Source: Candidatus Villigracilis propinquus
GTDB lineage: Bacteria; Chloroflexota; Anaerolineae; Anaerolineales; Villigracilaceae
DNA length: 20,867 nucleotides
NCBI GenBank assembly: GCA_016714565.1
Contig: JADKDM010000039.1
Span: 1-20,867 of the forward strand
Reading direction: 5' to 3'
In this document: one piece after another, positions 1-9,365 of the stretch
Layout: the number at the start of each line of letters is the position of its first letter
Position numbering within the stretch: position 1 is the first letter of the stretch
Program-made: the position numbers and the translations under genes
Notes under the pieces: generated by a model
The model's input: the letters and a program-made list of their open reading frames with translations, nothing else
Told to the model about the DNA's origin: nothing
Database searches by the model: none

Positions 1-1223
1 ATCCCATCTTCTGCTTGAATTTTCACACCCAAGTCCGTAGCGCGTTGACGCATGGCTGTATTCGTGACTGTTTCTTGAATGGCCTGCGCGAGTTTATCAA
101 CAGTTAGTTTACTGCGCGGGATTGGGGTGGGGCCAACGCCCAAATCTGCTATGCGCCGCCCCCAGAAAGGCTGATCTCCAAAGAATGGAATCACAGTGGT
201 GGGTACACCCGCCCTGAGACCAGCGGCAGTTGTTCCTGCGCCACCATGATGCACCACTGCCGCGACGCGCGGGAAAAGCCAGTCATGCGGAGTCGAGTCG
301 ATTATCAATATCGAGTCAGGCAGGTTTTCTTTGTGTAACCCGCCCCAGCCTGAAAACAAAAGCGCGCGTTGATTCGTTTTCTTGACCGCTTCTACGACCA
401 GATCTGCGGTCCCTTGCGGGTTGCGGCTGCTCATGCTGCCAAATCCAATGTAGATTGGCGGAGAACCAGCCTCTAAAAAATCCACCAGATCGGATGGCGG
501 ATTCCAGTTATCAGCCGAATCTAAAAACCAATAACCAGTGACATGAATATCGTCGCCCCAATCCGGGGGGTTGGGGATTACTGACGGGCTGAATCCATAC
601 AGCGTGGGTAAACCTTTTGAGTGATCGGAATAAAAAGGTCGGGAGAATGAAGCGGGAGGTAAGCCAAGTACTTTTTGTCGCGCGAGGCTAAGCGCTGGTT
701 GAAATCCAAGCCACGTCAACTGTCGAGTAATCTGATGCGATATGAGATTGAACGCGCCTCCCAAATTGGGCAGGGACTGCGGGAGAAGCGCGCTGGGAAA
801 AGTTTTTGTCGGTGTGAATGGAGCCAGATGGGACTGAAGGAGCGGAATATCCAACTTCTCTGCAAGCGCAACGCCGATGAATATGCCGCCCAAACTTGCA
901 ATTAGCAAATCCATTCCCTGACAGGCAACGAAGCCATCCTCCATCCACTGAACTGCGGCGCGCCGAGTTTCCTTCGCCATGAGTTTCGTAATCGCAAGGA
1001 GATTTCCTTTCTCCAATAACTCGCGCATTTCCACGCCTTCGAGAACATCCTGCACATTGCCGCGCATACACCAGAAATCCAATCCGTATGAAACGACCAG
1101 CGCTTCATAATTCTCTTGTGTCACCATCCGTATAGCGTGACCTGCTTTTTGTAGTCCCAACCCCAAAGCGATGTACGGTTGAACATCTCCGCGGCTTCCG
1201 AGTGCTATGATGGCAATGTGCAT
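1..1223 (-). CDS. GT1-family glycosyltransferase (sterol/macrolide type), copy 1, 3' end outside window
   Basis: This open frame starts at an ATG at 1221-1223 and stays open to the left edge, giving about 407 residues without the C-terminal end. The N-terminus reads MHIAIIALGSRGDVQPYIALG, the glycine-rich start of the Glyco_transf_28 fold. The C-terminal half carries a nucleotide-sugar-binding signature, HHGGAGTT, followed by AGVP, VIPFFGDQ and PFWG, as in sterol 3-beta-glucosyltransferases and macrolide/rhamnolipid-type transferases. It should move a sugar from a nucleotide donor to a lipid or small hydrophobic acceptor; the acceptor cannot be read from sequence. Only three bases separate it from the stop of the paralogue upstream (TAA at 1227-1229), so it is probably translationally coupled as the third gene of the hydrolase operon. 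The frame is intact, unlike its neighbour. Confidence 0.88.
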   Translation of the reverse strand, partial: MHIAIIALGSRGDVQPYIALGLGLQKAGHAIRMVTQENYEALVVSYGLDFWCMRGNVQDVLEGVEMRELLEKGNLLAITKLMAKETRRAAVQWMEDGFVACQGMDLLIASLGGIFIGVALAEKLDIPLLQSHLAPFTPTKTFPSALLPQSLPNLGGAFNLISHQITRQLTWLGFQPALSLARQKVLGLPPASFSRPFYSDHSKGLPTLYGFSPSVIPNPPDWGDDIHVTGYWFLDSADNWNPPSDLVDFLEAGSPPIYIGFGSMSSRNPQGTADLVVEAVKKTNQRALLFSGWGGLHKENLPDSILIIDSTPHDWLFPRVAAVVHHGGAGTTAAGLRAGVPTTVIPFFGDQPFWGRRIADLGVGPTPIPRSKLTVDKLAQAIQETVTNTAMRQRATDLGVKIQAEDG

Positions 1224-1226
1224 AAA

Positions 1227-2491
1227 TTATTTTCCTTCAATCTGTTGAATGATTTCCACGGCATTTGCAATTCCATCTTCTGCCTGAATTTTCGCGCCCA
1301 AGTCCGTGGCGCGTTGACGCATGGCAGCATTCGTGACTGCTACTTGAATGGCCTGCGCAAGTTTGTCTACTGTCAGTTTGCTGCGTGGAATCGGGGCGGG
1401 GCCAACTCCAAGGTCATACACACGTTTGCCCCAAAATGGCTGGTCAATGAGAAATGGGATTACGATGGAAGGCACGCCTGCTCTGAGACCAGCGGCAGTT
1501 GTCCCTGCGCCGCCGTGATGTACAACTGCCGCGACGCGCGGAAAAAGCCAGTCATGCGGGGTGGAGTCGATCATCAATATCGAGTCGGGCAGGTCTTCTT
1601 TGTGTAACCCGCCCCAGCCCGAAAACAAAAGCGCGCGTTGATTCGTTTTCTTGACCGCTTCGATTACCAGATCTGCGGTCTCTTGCGGGTTGCGGCTGCT
1701 CATGCTGCCAAACCCAATGTAGATTGGCGGGGGCCAGCTTGCAGAAATTTCAATAAAGTTGAGGGCGGAGTCCAATCATCGACAGCATCAAGGAACCAGT
1801 AGCCAGTGACATGATTCTCATCGCTCCAATCGGTTGGGGCGGGAATCACGGATGGACTGAATCCATACAGCGTGGGAAAATTTTTTGAAAGGCAATCAGG
1901 CGTCGGGTCGAAGAGTGAGGCGCGAGGCAGTCCAAGTACTTTTTGCCGCGCCTGATTTAACATCGGTCGACTTGCCTGTAACATTATCTGTTGATTAAGT
2001 TGATGTGATATGCGATTGAACGTGCCGCCCAAATTTGGCAGAGTTTGAGGGACGAGTATGCTGGGAAAAGTCTTTGTAGGAGTGATCGGAATTAAATGTG
2101 CTTGAAGCAGGGGAAGATGATATTTCTCCGCAAGCGAGATGGCGATGGATAAGCCCACGCTGCCTGTGATCAGCAAGTCGATTCCCTCGCAGGCGATGCG
2201 TGCATCGTCCATCCATTCCATGGCGGAGTGCAGAGCATGTTTGATTAACTGGCTTACGATAACAACGAGATTCCCCTTCTCAGACACTTCCCGCCATTCC
2301 TTGCCCTCAATGTTCTCTTGCGAGTTCCCACGTATGGGCCAGAATTCCAATCCATGTGATTTGACCTGCGTTTCAAAGTCCTGTGTGGCGATCAGCCGCA
2401 CGGAGTGACCGGCTTTTTGTAATCCCAGCCCCAAAGCGATATACGGTTGGACATCTCCACGGCTTCCAAGTGCTATGATGGCGATACGCAT
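1227..2491 (-). CDS. GT1-family glycosyltransferase, copy 2, broken by one frameshift
   Basis: A paralogue of the adjacent gene, starting at ATG 2489-2491 behind a strong ribosome-binding site (AAGGAGAAG). Two frames together give a full protein of about 420 residues: MRIAIIALGSRGDVQP onward in the first, then PPIYIGFGSMSS through HHGGAGTT and DQPFWG to QQIEGK in the second. The switch lies at a run of five G at 1729-1733. Copy 1 has GGTTCTCCG at the matching place, and one added base in the run would restore a single frame here. This is therefore a homopolymer sequencing error or a very recent mutation. The C-terminal half is almost identical to copy 1, while the N-terminal half is far less conserved. 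It lies 22 bases after the hydrolase stop, in the same operon. Donor and acceptor are unknown. Confidence 0.85.
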
Positions 2492-2499
2492 GGATGATC

Positions 2500-2510
2500 T
2501 TCTCCTTTTT
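2500..2510 (-). promoter_or_regulatory. Strong ribosome-binding site of glycosyltransferase copy 2
   Basis: Read on the minus strand, AAAAAGGAGAAG lies just upstream of the ATG at 2489-2491. It fills the short gap after the hydrolase stop codon and fixes the start of this gene. Confidence 0.6.
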
Positions 2511-2513
2511 GCG

Positions 2514-3398
2514 TTAATCGATTATCTGCCGAATCACATTCCCTATTTCTGTGATCGCTTGTGCCGCCTCGGGTACAAAGGGTGCGAAAAATGGGAAGAT
2601 ATGCCACATGCCCGGCCATATCTTTAATTGAACATCCACACCCGCGGCTCTCGCCTTATCCGCAAGGCGGGTGGAATCGCTCAACAAAATTTCATCAGTC
2701 CCAACATGGATCACGATCGGTGGGAATTTTGCGAAGTCAGCATACAGGGGCGATATTAGTGGGTTGCGCACATTATCCCCGCCCACGTAATAGTTGAACA
2801 ATATTTTCGTATCTGCTGTCAACCACGGATCGAGTTTGGCGTTTGTGATCATGGAGTCACCTGTGCATTCCAAATCCGTCACGGGTGACAGACAAATGAC
2901 CAGCAAAGGCAGGGGTATATGATTATCACACAAGGAAACAACCGTCGAAAGCGCCAATCCAGCACCTGCTGAATCCCCGGCAATCATGATTCTTTCGTAT
3001 CCATTTTTTCTCAGCCACTCATAGGCAGTTAAAGCATCTTGCAGCGCGGCAGGGAAGGGATGCTCGGGAGGCTGGCGATAATCAATGATCAAGGTATGGA
3101 TTTTTCCCGCCTCGGCAAGTTGACCTGCAGTGGCCCGATGCGATTTGATGGAGCCCAGCGCATATCCGCCGCCGTGCAAATATAAAAGCGCTGAACGCGC
3201 ATCCGCCCGTTGGTGAATTAGAAGTTCGGCAGGAATATCTTCAATGCGGATACTCTTTGATTGCACGGCTTTCGGAAATTTACAAAAGCGCGCTCCGCTG
3301 TCTGCCAGCTTGCGCAACTTTTCGACTGGGTCGTTGTAATTACCGGTGAACTTTATGTAATTCAAATATGATCTGATAATGAGGCTTTGCCAGTTCAT
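2514..3398 (-). CDS. Alpha/beta hydrolase, HSL family (Abhydrolase_3 esterase)
   Basis: A 294-residue hydrolase of the hormone-sensitive-lipase family, which hydrolyses small acyl esters or lactones. It has the oxyanion-hole motif HGGG at residues 75-78, the nucleophile in GDSAG (Ser about 143), an acidic residue in GTDE (Asp about 235) and the His in MWHIF (about 266), so the catalytic set is complete. I chose the ATG at 3396-3398 (MNWQSLIIRS) because a GAGG ribosome-binding site lies eight bases before it. The frame continues upstream to 3554, but that part is low-complexity sequence derived from a dispersed repeat and the end of the neighbouring gene. No signal peptide is visible, so it is probably cytoplasmic. 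It is the first gene of an operon with two glycosyltransferases, which suggests a role in modifying the same lipid or secondary metabolite; that link is inference. Confidence 0.88.
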   Translation of the reverse strand: MNWQSLIIRSYLNYIKFTGNYNDPVEKLRKLADSGARFCKFPKAVQSKSIRIEDIPAELLIHQRADARSALLYLHGGGYALGSIKSHRATAGQLAEAGKIHTLIIDYRQPPEHPFPAALQDALTAYEWLRKNGYERIMIAGDSAGAGLALSTVVSLCDNHIPLPLLVICLSPVTDLECTGDSMITNAKLDPWLTADTKILFNYYVGGDNVRNPLISPLYADFAKFPPIVIHVGTDEILLSDSTRLADKARAAGVDVQLKIWPGMWHIFPFFAPFVPEAAQAITEIGNVIRQIID

Positions 3399-3423
3399 GT
3401 TCTGTACCTCGTGTGTGGAATTG

Positions 3424-3518
3424 ATGTCAATGCGAGGAGGAGCGGGCGACGACGAAGCAATCTCCTTGCGATAAGAGATTTCTTCGGGCGAAGAGCAAGA
3501 GCGCCTTCGCAACGACGT
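3424..3518. repeat. Imperfect palindromic dispersed repeat (REP-like)
   Basis: The left arm holds GTCAATGCGAGGAG and GACGAAGCAATCTCC. The right arm returns as GAGATTTCTTCG and CCTTCGCAACGACGTC, so the unit can fold back on itself. Elements built on GTCATTGCGAGGAGCGAAGCGA and GAAGCAATCTC are, from general knowledge, very common between genes in Chloroflexota and some other genomes. It sits between the WD40 gene stop (3526) and the hydrolase start (3398) and may act as an mRNA 3'-end hairpin. Only one copy is in the window, so its repeat nature rests on recognition. Confidence 0.55.
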
Positions 3519-3525
3519 CAGTTTC

Positions 3526-6500
3526 TTACGGCGCTGCGGGACATGCATCCACATGCAAATACTGCTGGCATTCTTCGGTAGTCAGCGTGCGTGTGACGCG
3601 GGATTGTGCCAGCGCGATCACATCTTCAATTTGCAGATAGAAAATGGAAATGCCTGTCCTGCCGCCTACGGCAAGATGTTTTCCATCCGGGCTAAAGGCA
3701 ACGCTGCCGCCCCCGCCGCTTTCAAAAGGCATGGTCAACAGATTCACCCGCTGGCGGCATCCCACAAACGAGCTGTGCCATCGCCGCTGGCGGTCGCAAT
3801 AGACTTTCCATCCGGGCTAAATGCGACTTGATAGCTTGAGCCGGTATGGCCTCGCCATCTCAATAATTGCTTTCCAGTGAATGCATCCCAAACACTGATG
3901 GTGCCGTTGAAACTGGTGATCGCAATCCGCCTGCCATCTGGGCTGTAATTAACGGCTGTGACCGTACTGTCAACAGGAAGGGTCAAAAATATTTCGCCTG
4001 TAGCAGCATCCCAAACATATCCGTTTATATTGCTGATCTTTCCTATTGTGCCACCGCCTGCAACAAGATACTTTCCATTCGGGCTGTATGCCACTGAGAG
4101 CAGCATCTCTTCATCTCCACGCAATGTACGCAAGGCTTTGTCGTTCGACAAATCCCAAATGATAACGGAGCCGTCTGCGCTTGTGCTGGCAAGATGGATA
4201 CCATCCGGCGAAAAAGCAACTTGAAAAATAGCAGCCGTATGCCCAACCAGTGTGCTACGTTGTTTACCGGTCTGCAAATCCCAAACTATGACTGTGTTTT
4301 CATAATTTCCGCTGGCAGCCAGTTTTCCATCGGCGCTGTAGGCTGTATACAGGGCGGGTCCCTCCAAACACATCAATTCCTTGCCAGTAATTGCGTCCCA
4401 TATTCTGGCGTTCCCATCGGTGTAGTCTGTCAAGAGGTGCGTCCCATCCGGGCTGTAACTAAGATACTCACTCCATGTACTGATTGCAGAATTGACAAAT
4501 GGAATAATAAGTGCTTCTTTTGCCGGGGTAATATCCCATACTCGGACTGTGCCATCCCAACTGGCACTTGCGAGGTGTGTACCATCCGGACTAAATGAAA
4601 CACCTAGAATTGTACTGGAGTGACCGGAAAGCGTATACAACACCTGCCCAGTTGTACTGTCCCAAATCTTCACCTTTTGATCGTCAGCACCGGTAGCCAC
4701 AAGTGTTCCATCAGGACTAAAAGCAATATCATCGAGTGCGTCTGTGTGGCCAAAACTGCCACGCACTACTTCTGCCCCAGTAACTGCATCCCATACAAAT
4801 GCAATAGGATGTTGAACGTCACCACCTGCTGCGGCTATATGCGTTCCATCCCGGCTGTAAGCAACGCTGTAGAGAGTTAGGGAGCCCCCAACAGACAGAG
4901 TGAGCAACTCTTTTCCAGAGCTTGAATCCCATACTCGAACGTTCCCGTCAGCACCACTTGTAGCGATACGTGTTCCGTCCGGGCTAAAGGCCGCATCATA
5001 AACCACGGCTTGGTGATTTGAAAAAGAGATTAATTCTTGTCCACTATTTGCGTCCCAAACTTTTGAAGTCCCGTCTGCGCTTGCGGTTGCTAGACGTGTT
5101 CCATCCCGATTGAATTCAACACCAGAGACTACATCGATATGACCTGTCAAAGTCAATAAAAGTTCTCCGGTATGTGCGTCCCAAATTTTCGCTGTGCTAT
5201 CCGAACTGACTGTGGCAATACGCTTGATGTCCGGGCTATAGGACATTCCCCAAACTTCATCGGCGTGACCTTTCAGAGTTAATAAAAGCTTTCCTGTCTT
5301 TGCATCCCAAATTTTTGCTGTGCTATCTGAACTGGACGTCGCAATTTGTTTGCCATCCGGGCTGTAGATAACATAATTAACCAGAGCATCGTGTTGAAGG
5401 ACGAGTTCAACTCGCGAAGTCAGGACGGAGCGATGCAGAGCGTTTTCAGCTTCCGTGGTGTGTGCAGTGGATTCTGCCTGAAGTGCCAGAAGGATGCTTC
5501 GCTCGGGGTCAACATCGTTTCGAGTTCCCGCCTTTGTCTTGCCTGTTCTGCCAATTCACGGCGATCCCTTTCAATAATGCTGGCGGATAAAAAAGCGCGT
5601 TCCGCTTGAGTCAATGCAACGGTTGTATTTTCTGCCCAGCCTTCGAATTGCTCCAGACGAGCGCCGGATAAAAGGAAGCTTATATCCTGTTTGGCACTAT
5701 TCCATTCATTGGTCGCCGTTGCAAGTTGTCTTTGTGTACGCACATCAGTGCGGCTTTCGGTGAGCCACTCGCGCAGGCGAGTCCATTCACGCAAGAGCGC
5801 TTCGTGCGCCACTTCGATTGTCGCGCCACGGGTGACTGGGTCGCGGTCGAAGGATAATAAACGCGCCTTGCCGAATATGTCGATGACTTTCTGAATAGCG
5901 GATTGATGGTCTTCATGCAGAGCCTCAATTTCTTCACGCAAGACTCTGCGGCGGGTGTCTTCGGTTCCTTCGCCCAAGGTCACTAATCGCAGGAATAGTT
6001 GACGTGCCGCGGAGCGGGAAGCTTCGTCCAATTCTGTGTAAATCGTTTCTGCGCTGCGTCCCAATGCGCCGAGCACACCGCCGATCTCCTGATAGGCTTT
6101 GTTCGTCAACACGCGTCCGTCGCGCCTGTCAAATAATTCAGACAGTGCATATTGCAATAATGGCAGGGCGCCGGGTTGATTTCCAACTTCGCGAATGATC
6201 GTCGAGACCAGACCCTTTTCCAGTTTAAGCCCCGCGCGCTGTGCGGGGCTGAGGACTGCGCGTTCCAATTCGTCCGGTGTAAGCGGCAGGACAAACTCAA
6301 AGCGGCGGTTCATCAACTCGCCAAAGTCCACGTAGCGCAGAGGCTTGTCGGTGAAATCGGCGCGCAGGGTAATGATCACATGTAGGCGGCTGCGCTCATC
6401 CAACACGGCTGCGGCAAGATTTTCAAGCAGCAACGCACGTTCGTTTTCATCTTCGATCAGGGTGAACACTTCCTCAAATTGATCGATCACCAACACAAGT

Positions 6501-8059
6501 TCCACGGATGAGTCTTTGGGGAGAATGCGATGCACGGCACGCAGCAGGCCGCGGCTGCCATCCTTCATTTGCGATAACAAATGCTCGGGCGGATTTATTG
6601 CTACACGCAATAGAGAGGCTTCAAGTTCCTCAAATGGATGCCTGCCGGGCAGCATATCCACGATGAACCAATTTTCGGAGCCGGGCAATCCGCCGCGGCG
6701 TAAAGCAGGAATTAATCCGGCTCGGACGACCGATGACTTGCCACTGCCACTCGGACCGATGACTGCCGAAAGCGACTCAGATCGCCACCCTCACCCAACC
6801 GCGCCAACAGTTGCTGGACCAGAGTCTCGCGTCCGAAAAAATTATCAGCATCGGCTTCGCTGAAAGCGCGCAAGCCCTTAAAGGGGTTGATGATCTCCAC
6901 GTTTGGATCTTCTTCAACGTAAATCGTTACCGGATGCACCCCCATCAAATTTTGGGCAGCCTGACGAAAATCTTTATAAAGAGACAAAGCGTCTTCGTAA
7001 CGGTCTTTCGGTTCTTTGGCAGTTGCCCGTTCAATAACCTTATCCAATGCAGCGGGCAAGCCAGTATGGTTTGCCGATAAGGATGGAACAGGTGCATTAA
7101 TATGCTGCTGAATAAAATCGATCGGCGTGGGGCCATTAAACGGCAACGCGCCGGTTAACATTTCATACAGCATGATCCCCAGGCAATAGATATCGGTCTG
7201 TGGTTTTATGGAAAGCGAGCGGATCTGTTCCGGCGACATGTAATGCGGCGTCCCGACCAACTCTCCGATCTGAGTTCGATTCTCCATATCGGGATTGCTA
7301 ATATTCTTTGCAATGCCAAAGTCAGCCAGATAAGAGTTGTTATCTTCATCCAACAAAACATTTGCAGGTTTGAGGTCACGGTGGATCACTCCAATGCGGT
7401 GGGCGGCATTCAACGCCGAACACATTTGCTCAAGAATGTGGCTCGTTTCTTCTATTGAAAGTGCCCCCCGGCTTAACAACAAGTTTTGCACGTTTCCCCC
7501 GCGTAAGAGTCGCATCACCAGATACGCCACCCCTGGTTCGCGCCAATAATCATAGAGAGGCACGATGTGCGGATGTTCGAGCCGTGCTACGAGCTGCTTC
7601 CGCCTCAAAACGGCGGATGAAATCAGGGTGGTTGGCATACACAGGCAGAATGATCTTGACCGCTACTTCGCGCTCGACATTGGGCTGGACCGCCCGATAG
7701 ACTGTGCCCATTCCACCCTTGCCGATGCGTTCGGCCAATGCGTAGCCGCGTATGGCGCGTCCTGTCAGGTCTTCGCGCCCAATTTCCTCCAATGATGGGG
7801 CTGGGGTGATAGCAGGGAAGTCCGAGGCTTCGGGGTGTACCGCGCGAGCACGGCGAACGAATTCGGCGCGGTCATCCAGTGGAATGGCGAGCGCGGCAAG
7901 CCGTTCCGCGATCTGAACGGAGGGGCGCAGATCATCGGCTTCGATCTTGCGAAGAGTGATGGCTGCGCATCCCACGCGCCGCGCCAGTTCTTCCTGTGTA
8001 AGGTCCATTTCACGACGACGCTGCCTGACATAACTGCCAAATGTGATCTCTTGATTCAT
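3526..8059 (-). CDS. HTH-Ser/Thr kinase-nSTAND1 ATPase-WD40 regulator, frameshifted
   Basis: One gene of about 1,500 residues read across five frame segments. It starts at ATG 8057-8059 behind GGAGGAGG. Residues 8-62 are an XRE-type helix-turn-helix. Residues about 105-370 are a Hanks-type kinase with all key motifs: GKGGMG loop, AVK lysine (about 135), HRDLKPAN, DFG and SPEQ. Next comes an nSTAND1 ATPase with Walker A GPSGSGKS (encoded near 6732-6762) and Walker B VIDQFEE. A DPERSILLALQA linker follows, then 14 WD40 repeats (about 5400-3560) and the tail LTTEECQQYLHV ending at TAA 3526-3528. Fourteen blades predict two seven-bladed propellers. Proteins of this type act as ligand-sensing, oligomerising signalling switches. 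Frame breaks lie near 7595, 6768, 5515 and 3752; the last is repaired by one extra G in a GGG run. The usual membrane-spanning segment between STAND and WD40 is not seen. Target and trigger are unknown. Confidence 0.85.
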
Positions 8060-8310
8060 ACCGCCTCCTCCAATAACCCTAGCCTTGCGTATAAACGAGT
8101 ATAGCGTGTGGGGAAGGGTAATACAAGAACTTTTATTCCTTGTATCGCTTTTTATATCGGTTTAGTTTTTCCACGCAAGTTATATACAAAGCGATAGGAT
8201 CGCCAAAAACGCTTGTATTTGATCTGTATGGATGCTACTATGCGACAGCGTACCAACAGACACGTGATCGAGAAGCGCAAAATTCAAACGAAGAGCCAAA
8301 GGAGATAAAT
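8060..8310. other. Divergent intergenic region
   Basis: About 250 bases lie between the start of the HTH-kinase gene on the minus strand and the lipoprotein hydrolase on the plus strand. Apart from the ATACAAG-type dyads and the ribosome-binding sites at each end, I see no gene. A plus-strand frame entering from 8140 is in phase with the lipoprotein, but it lacks a signal sequence and ribosome-binding site at its own start, so I treat it as non-coding. Promoters for both genes must lie here; I could not assign convincing -35/-10 pairs. Confidence 0.5.
8121..8145. promoter_or_regulatory. Candidate operator dyad upstream of the HTH-kinase gene
   Basis: ATACAAG (8121-8127) and CTTGTAT (8139-8145) form a perfect 7-bp inverted repeat with an 11-base centre. 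Related half-sites follow at 8185-8190 (ATACAA) and 8212-8218 (CTTGTAT), and a second inverted pair TATCGCTTT/AAAGCGATA lies at 8143-8151 and 8188-8196. The cluster occupies the intergenic region between two divergent genes, one of which encodes an XRE DNA-binding domain. Autoregulation is plausible but unproven. Confidence 0.4.
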
Positions 8311-9246
8311 ATGAAAATTCGGAAAATGCTTGTTTCAATACTTCTGCTTGTTTGTTTTCTTCTTTCAGCGTGTGTTCCAGCAGCCAAATCCAGCTTGCCA
8401 ACCGTCATTGATGATGAGTGGTCACGCAGCAAGAAAACCGTGGAACTATCAACCGGCATCAGCATGCGTTATGCGAGAGCGGGCCAACGAATGGGGAACC
8501 GTTAATCCTCTTGCACGGCATGAACGACTCGAGTCGCTCATGGTCATTGATGCTGCCCTATATGGGAAATAAATATCACATCTACGCCCTTGATTTACGT
8601 GGTCATGGCGATACCGATAAAGCAGTCTCTGGTTATGCTCCGCAGGATATGGCCGGAGACGTAATTGCTTTTATGGACGCGCTAAAAATCGAAAAAGCAA
8701 GCTTCGTTGGCCATTCCATGGGGAGTAATATTTCACAGTATCTAGTGATAGATCATCCAGAAAGGATAAATAAAGTAGTACTGATCGGCACATTTGCGCA
8801 GGGGTCAGCCGATGCTTCGACCGATAAACCAGAGATAACGGAATGGTGGTGGACCACCATATCCACTCTGCCAGAGCCTATTGAACCGAATTCGGAATTC
8901 ATGGTGTGGTGGGGAAGGGTACTGCAACTCCAGTGGATGAAGGCTTCCTGTCTAAGGTTCGATCGAGGCGGCGGCTCAGCCTTTATATGTCTGGAAAGCT
9001 ATAACAAAAGGACTCATCGTTGATGACCACAGGTATTTTTTCAAATATTACGACGCACCTACCTTAATTTTATGGGGTGTCAAGGATGAAATGACTCCGC
9101 AGTCGGACCAGGATGCAATAAAGAAATACCTGCCTCAGGCAACCTGGATCTCTATTCCCGATGTTGGACATTGCACACAGTGGGAAGTGCCGGAAAAAAC
9201 AGCCAATTACATCCTGAAATTCCTTGCCGGGCAACCAGTTAATTGA
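8311..9246 (+). CDS. Lipoprotein alpha/beta hydrolase, frameshifted
   Basis: The protein starts at ATG 8311 with AAAGGAGAT just upstream. Residues 1-21 are a lipoprotein signal with lipobox LSAC, so the product should be exported and lipid-anchored. The hydrolase fold then runs through ILLHGMND, DLRGHGDTD, the nucleophile elbow GHSMGS, WGVKDEMTP (catalytic Asp) and VGHCTQWE (catalytic His), ending in FLAGQPVN and TGA 9244-9246, about 310 residues. Three frame breaks interrupt it: near 8484 (the frame of GCGGGCCAACG is restored by one added base), near 8912 in a GGTGGGGAAGGG stretch, and near 8972 before a GGCGGCGG stretch. All motifs survive on either side, so indel errors are likelier than decay. 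Substrate unknown. It stands alone on the plus strand with its own terminator. Confidence 0.8.
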
Positions 9247-9261
9247 AATAAAACGCGTTTC

Positions 9262-9298
9262 AAAAAACGCACCCCAGAATTTGGAGGCGTTTTTCTTC
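9262..9298 (+). terminator. Rho-independent terminator after the lipoprotein hydrolase
   Basis: AAAAAACGC (9262-9270) pairs with GCGTTTTT (9287-9294) around a loop containing CCCCAGAATTTGG, which can extend the stem with CC/GG pairs. The stem runs straight into a T-rich stretch (TTTTTCTTCT). It begins 16 bases after the hydrolase stop codon. Confidence 0.7.
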
Positions 9299-9322
9299 TG
9301 TATGAAAGGCTGTTTGATAATA

Positions 9323-9335
9323 ACTTTGTCAAAGT
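9323..9335. promoter_or_regulatory. 13-bp perfect palindrome before the TIR gene
   Basis: ACTTTGTCAAAGT is a perfect inverted repeat about 30 bases before the presumed TIR-FGE start. It could be an operator or part of the promoter (it contains TTGTCA), but no matching -10 element at normal spacing was found. Confidence 0.3.
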
Positions 9336-9365
9336 AAATGTGTTTAGGGTTCAAGAAAGTTGTGG

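Noticed and set aside
4194..4598. Plus-strand open frames opposite the WD40 repeats (also 3958-4224 and 4620-4880)
   Set aside because: They are antisense to clear WD40 repeats and owe their openness to the repeated codon pattern.
4000..5400. Repeated GATGGCACACTG/CCATCCGGGCTGTA words resembling a CRISPR or tandem array
   Set aside because: The spacing of about 120-130 bases and the translation to SPDG...WD repeats show they are WD40 codons.
8140..8310. Upstream extension of the lipoprotein hydrolase start to 8140
   Set aside because: The lipobox signal sequence and a ribosome-binding site place the start at 8311; the extension overlaps the dyad cluster.
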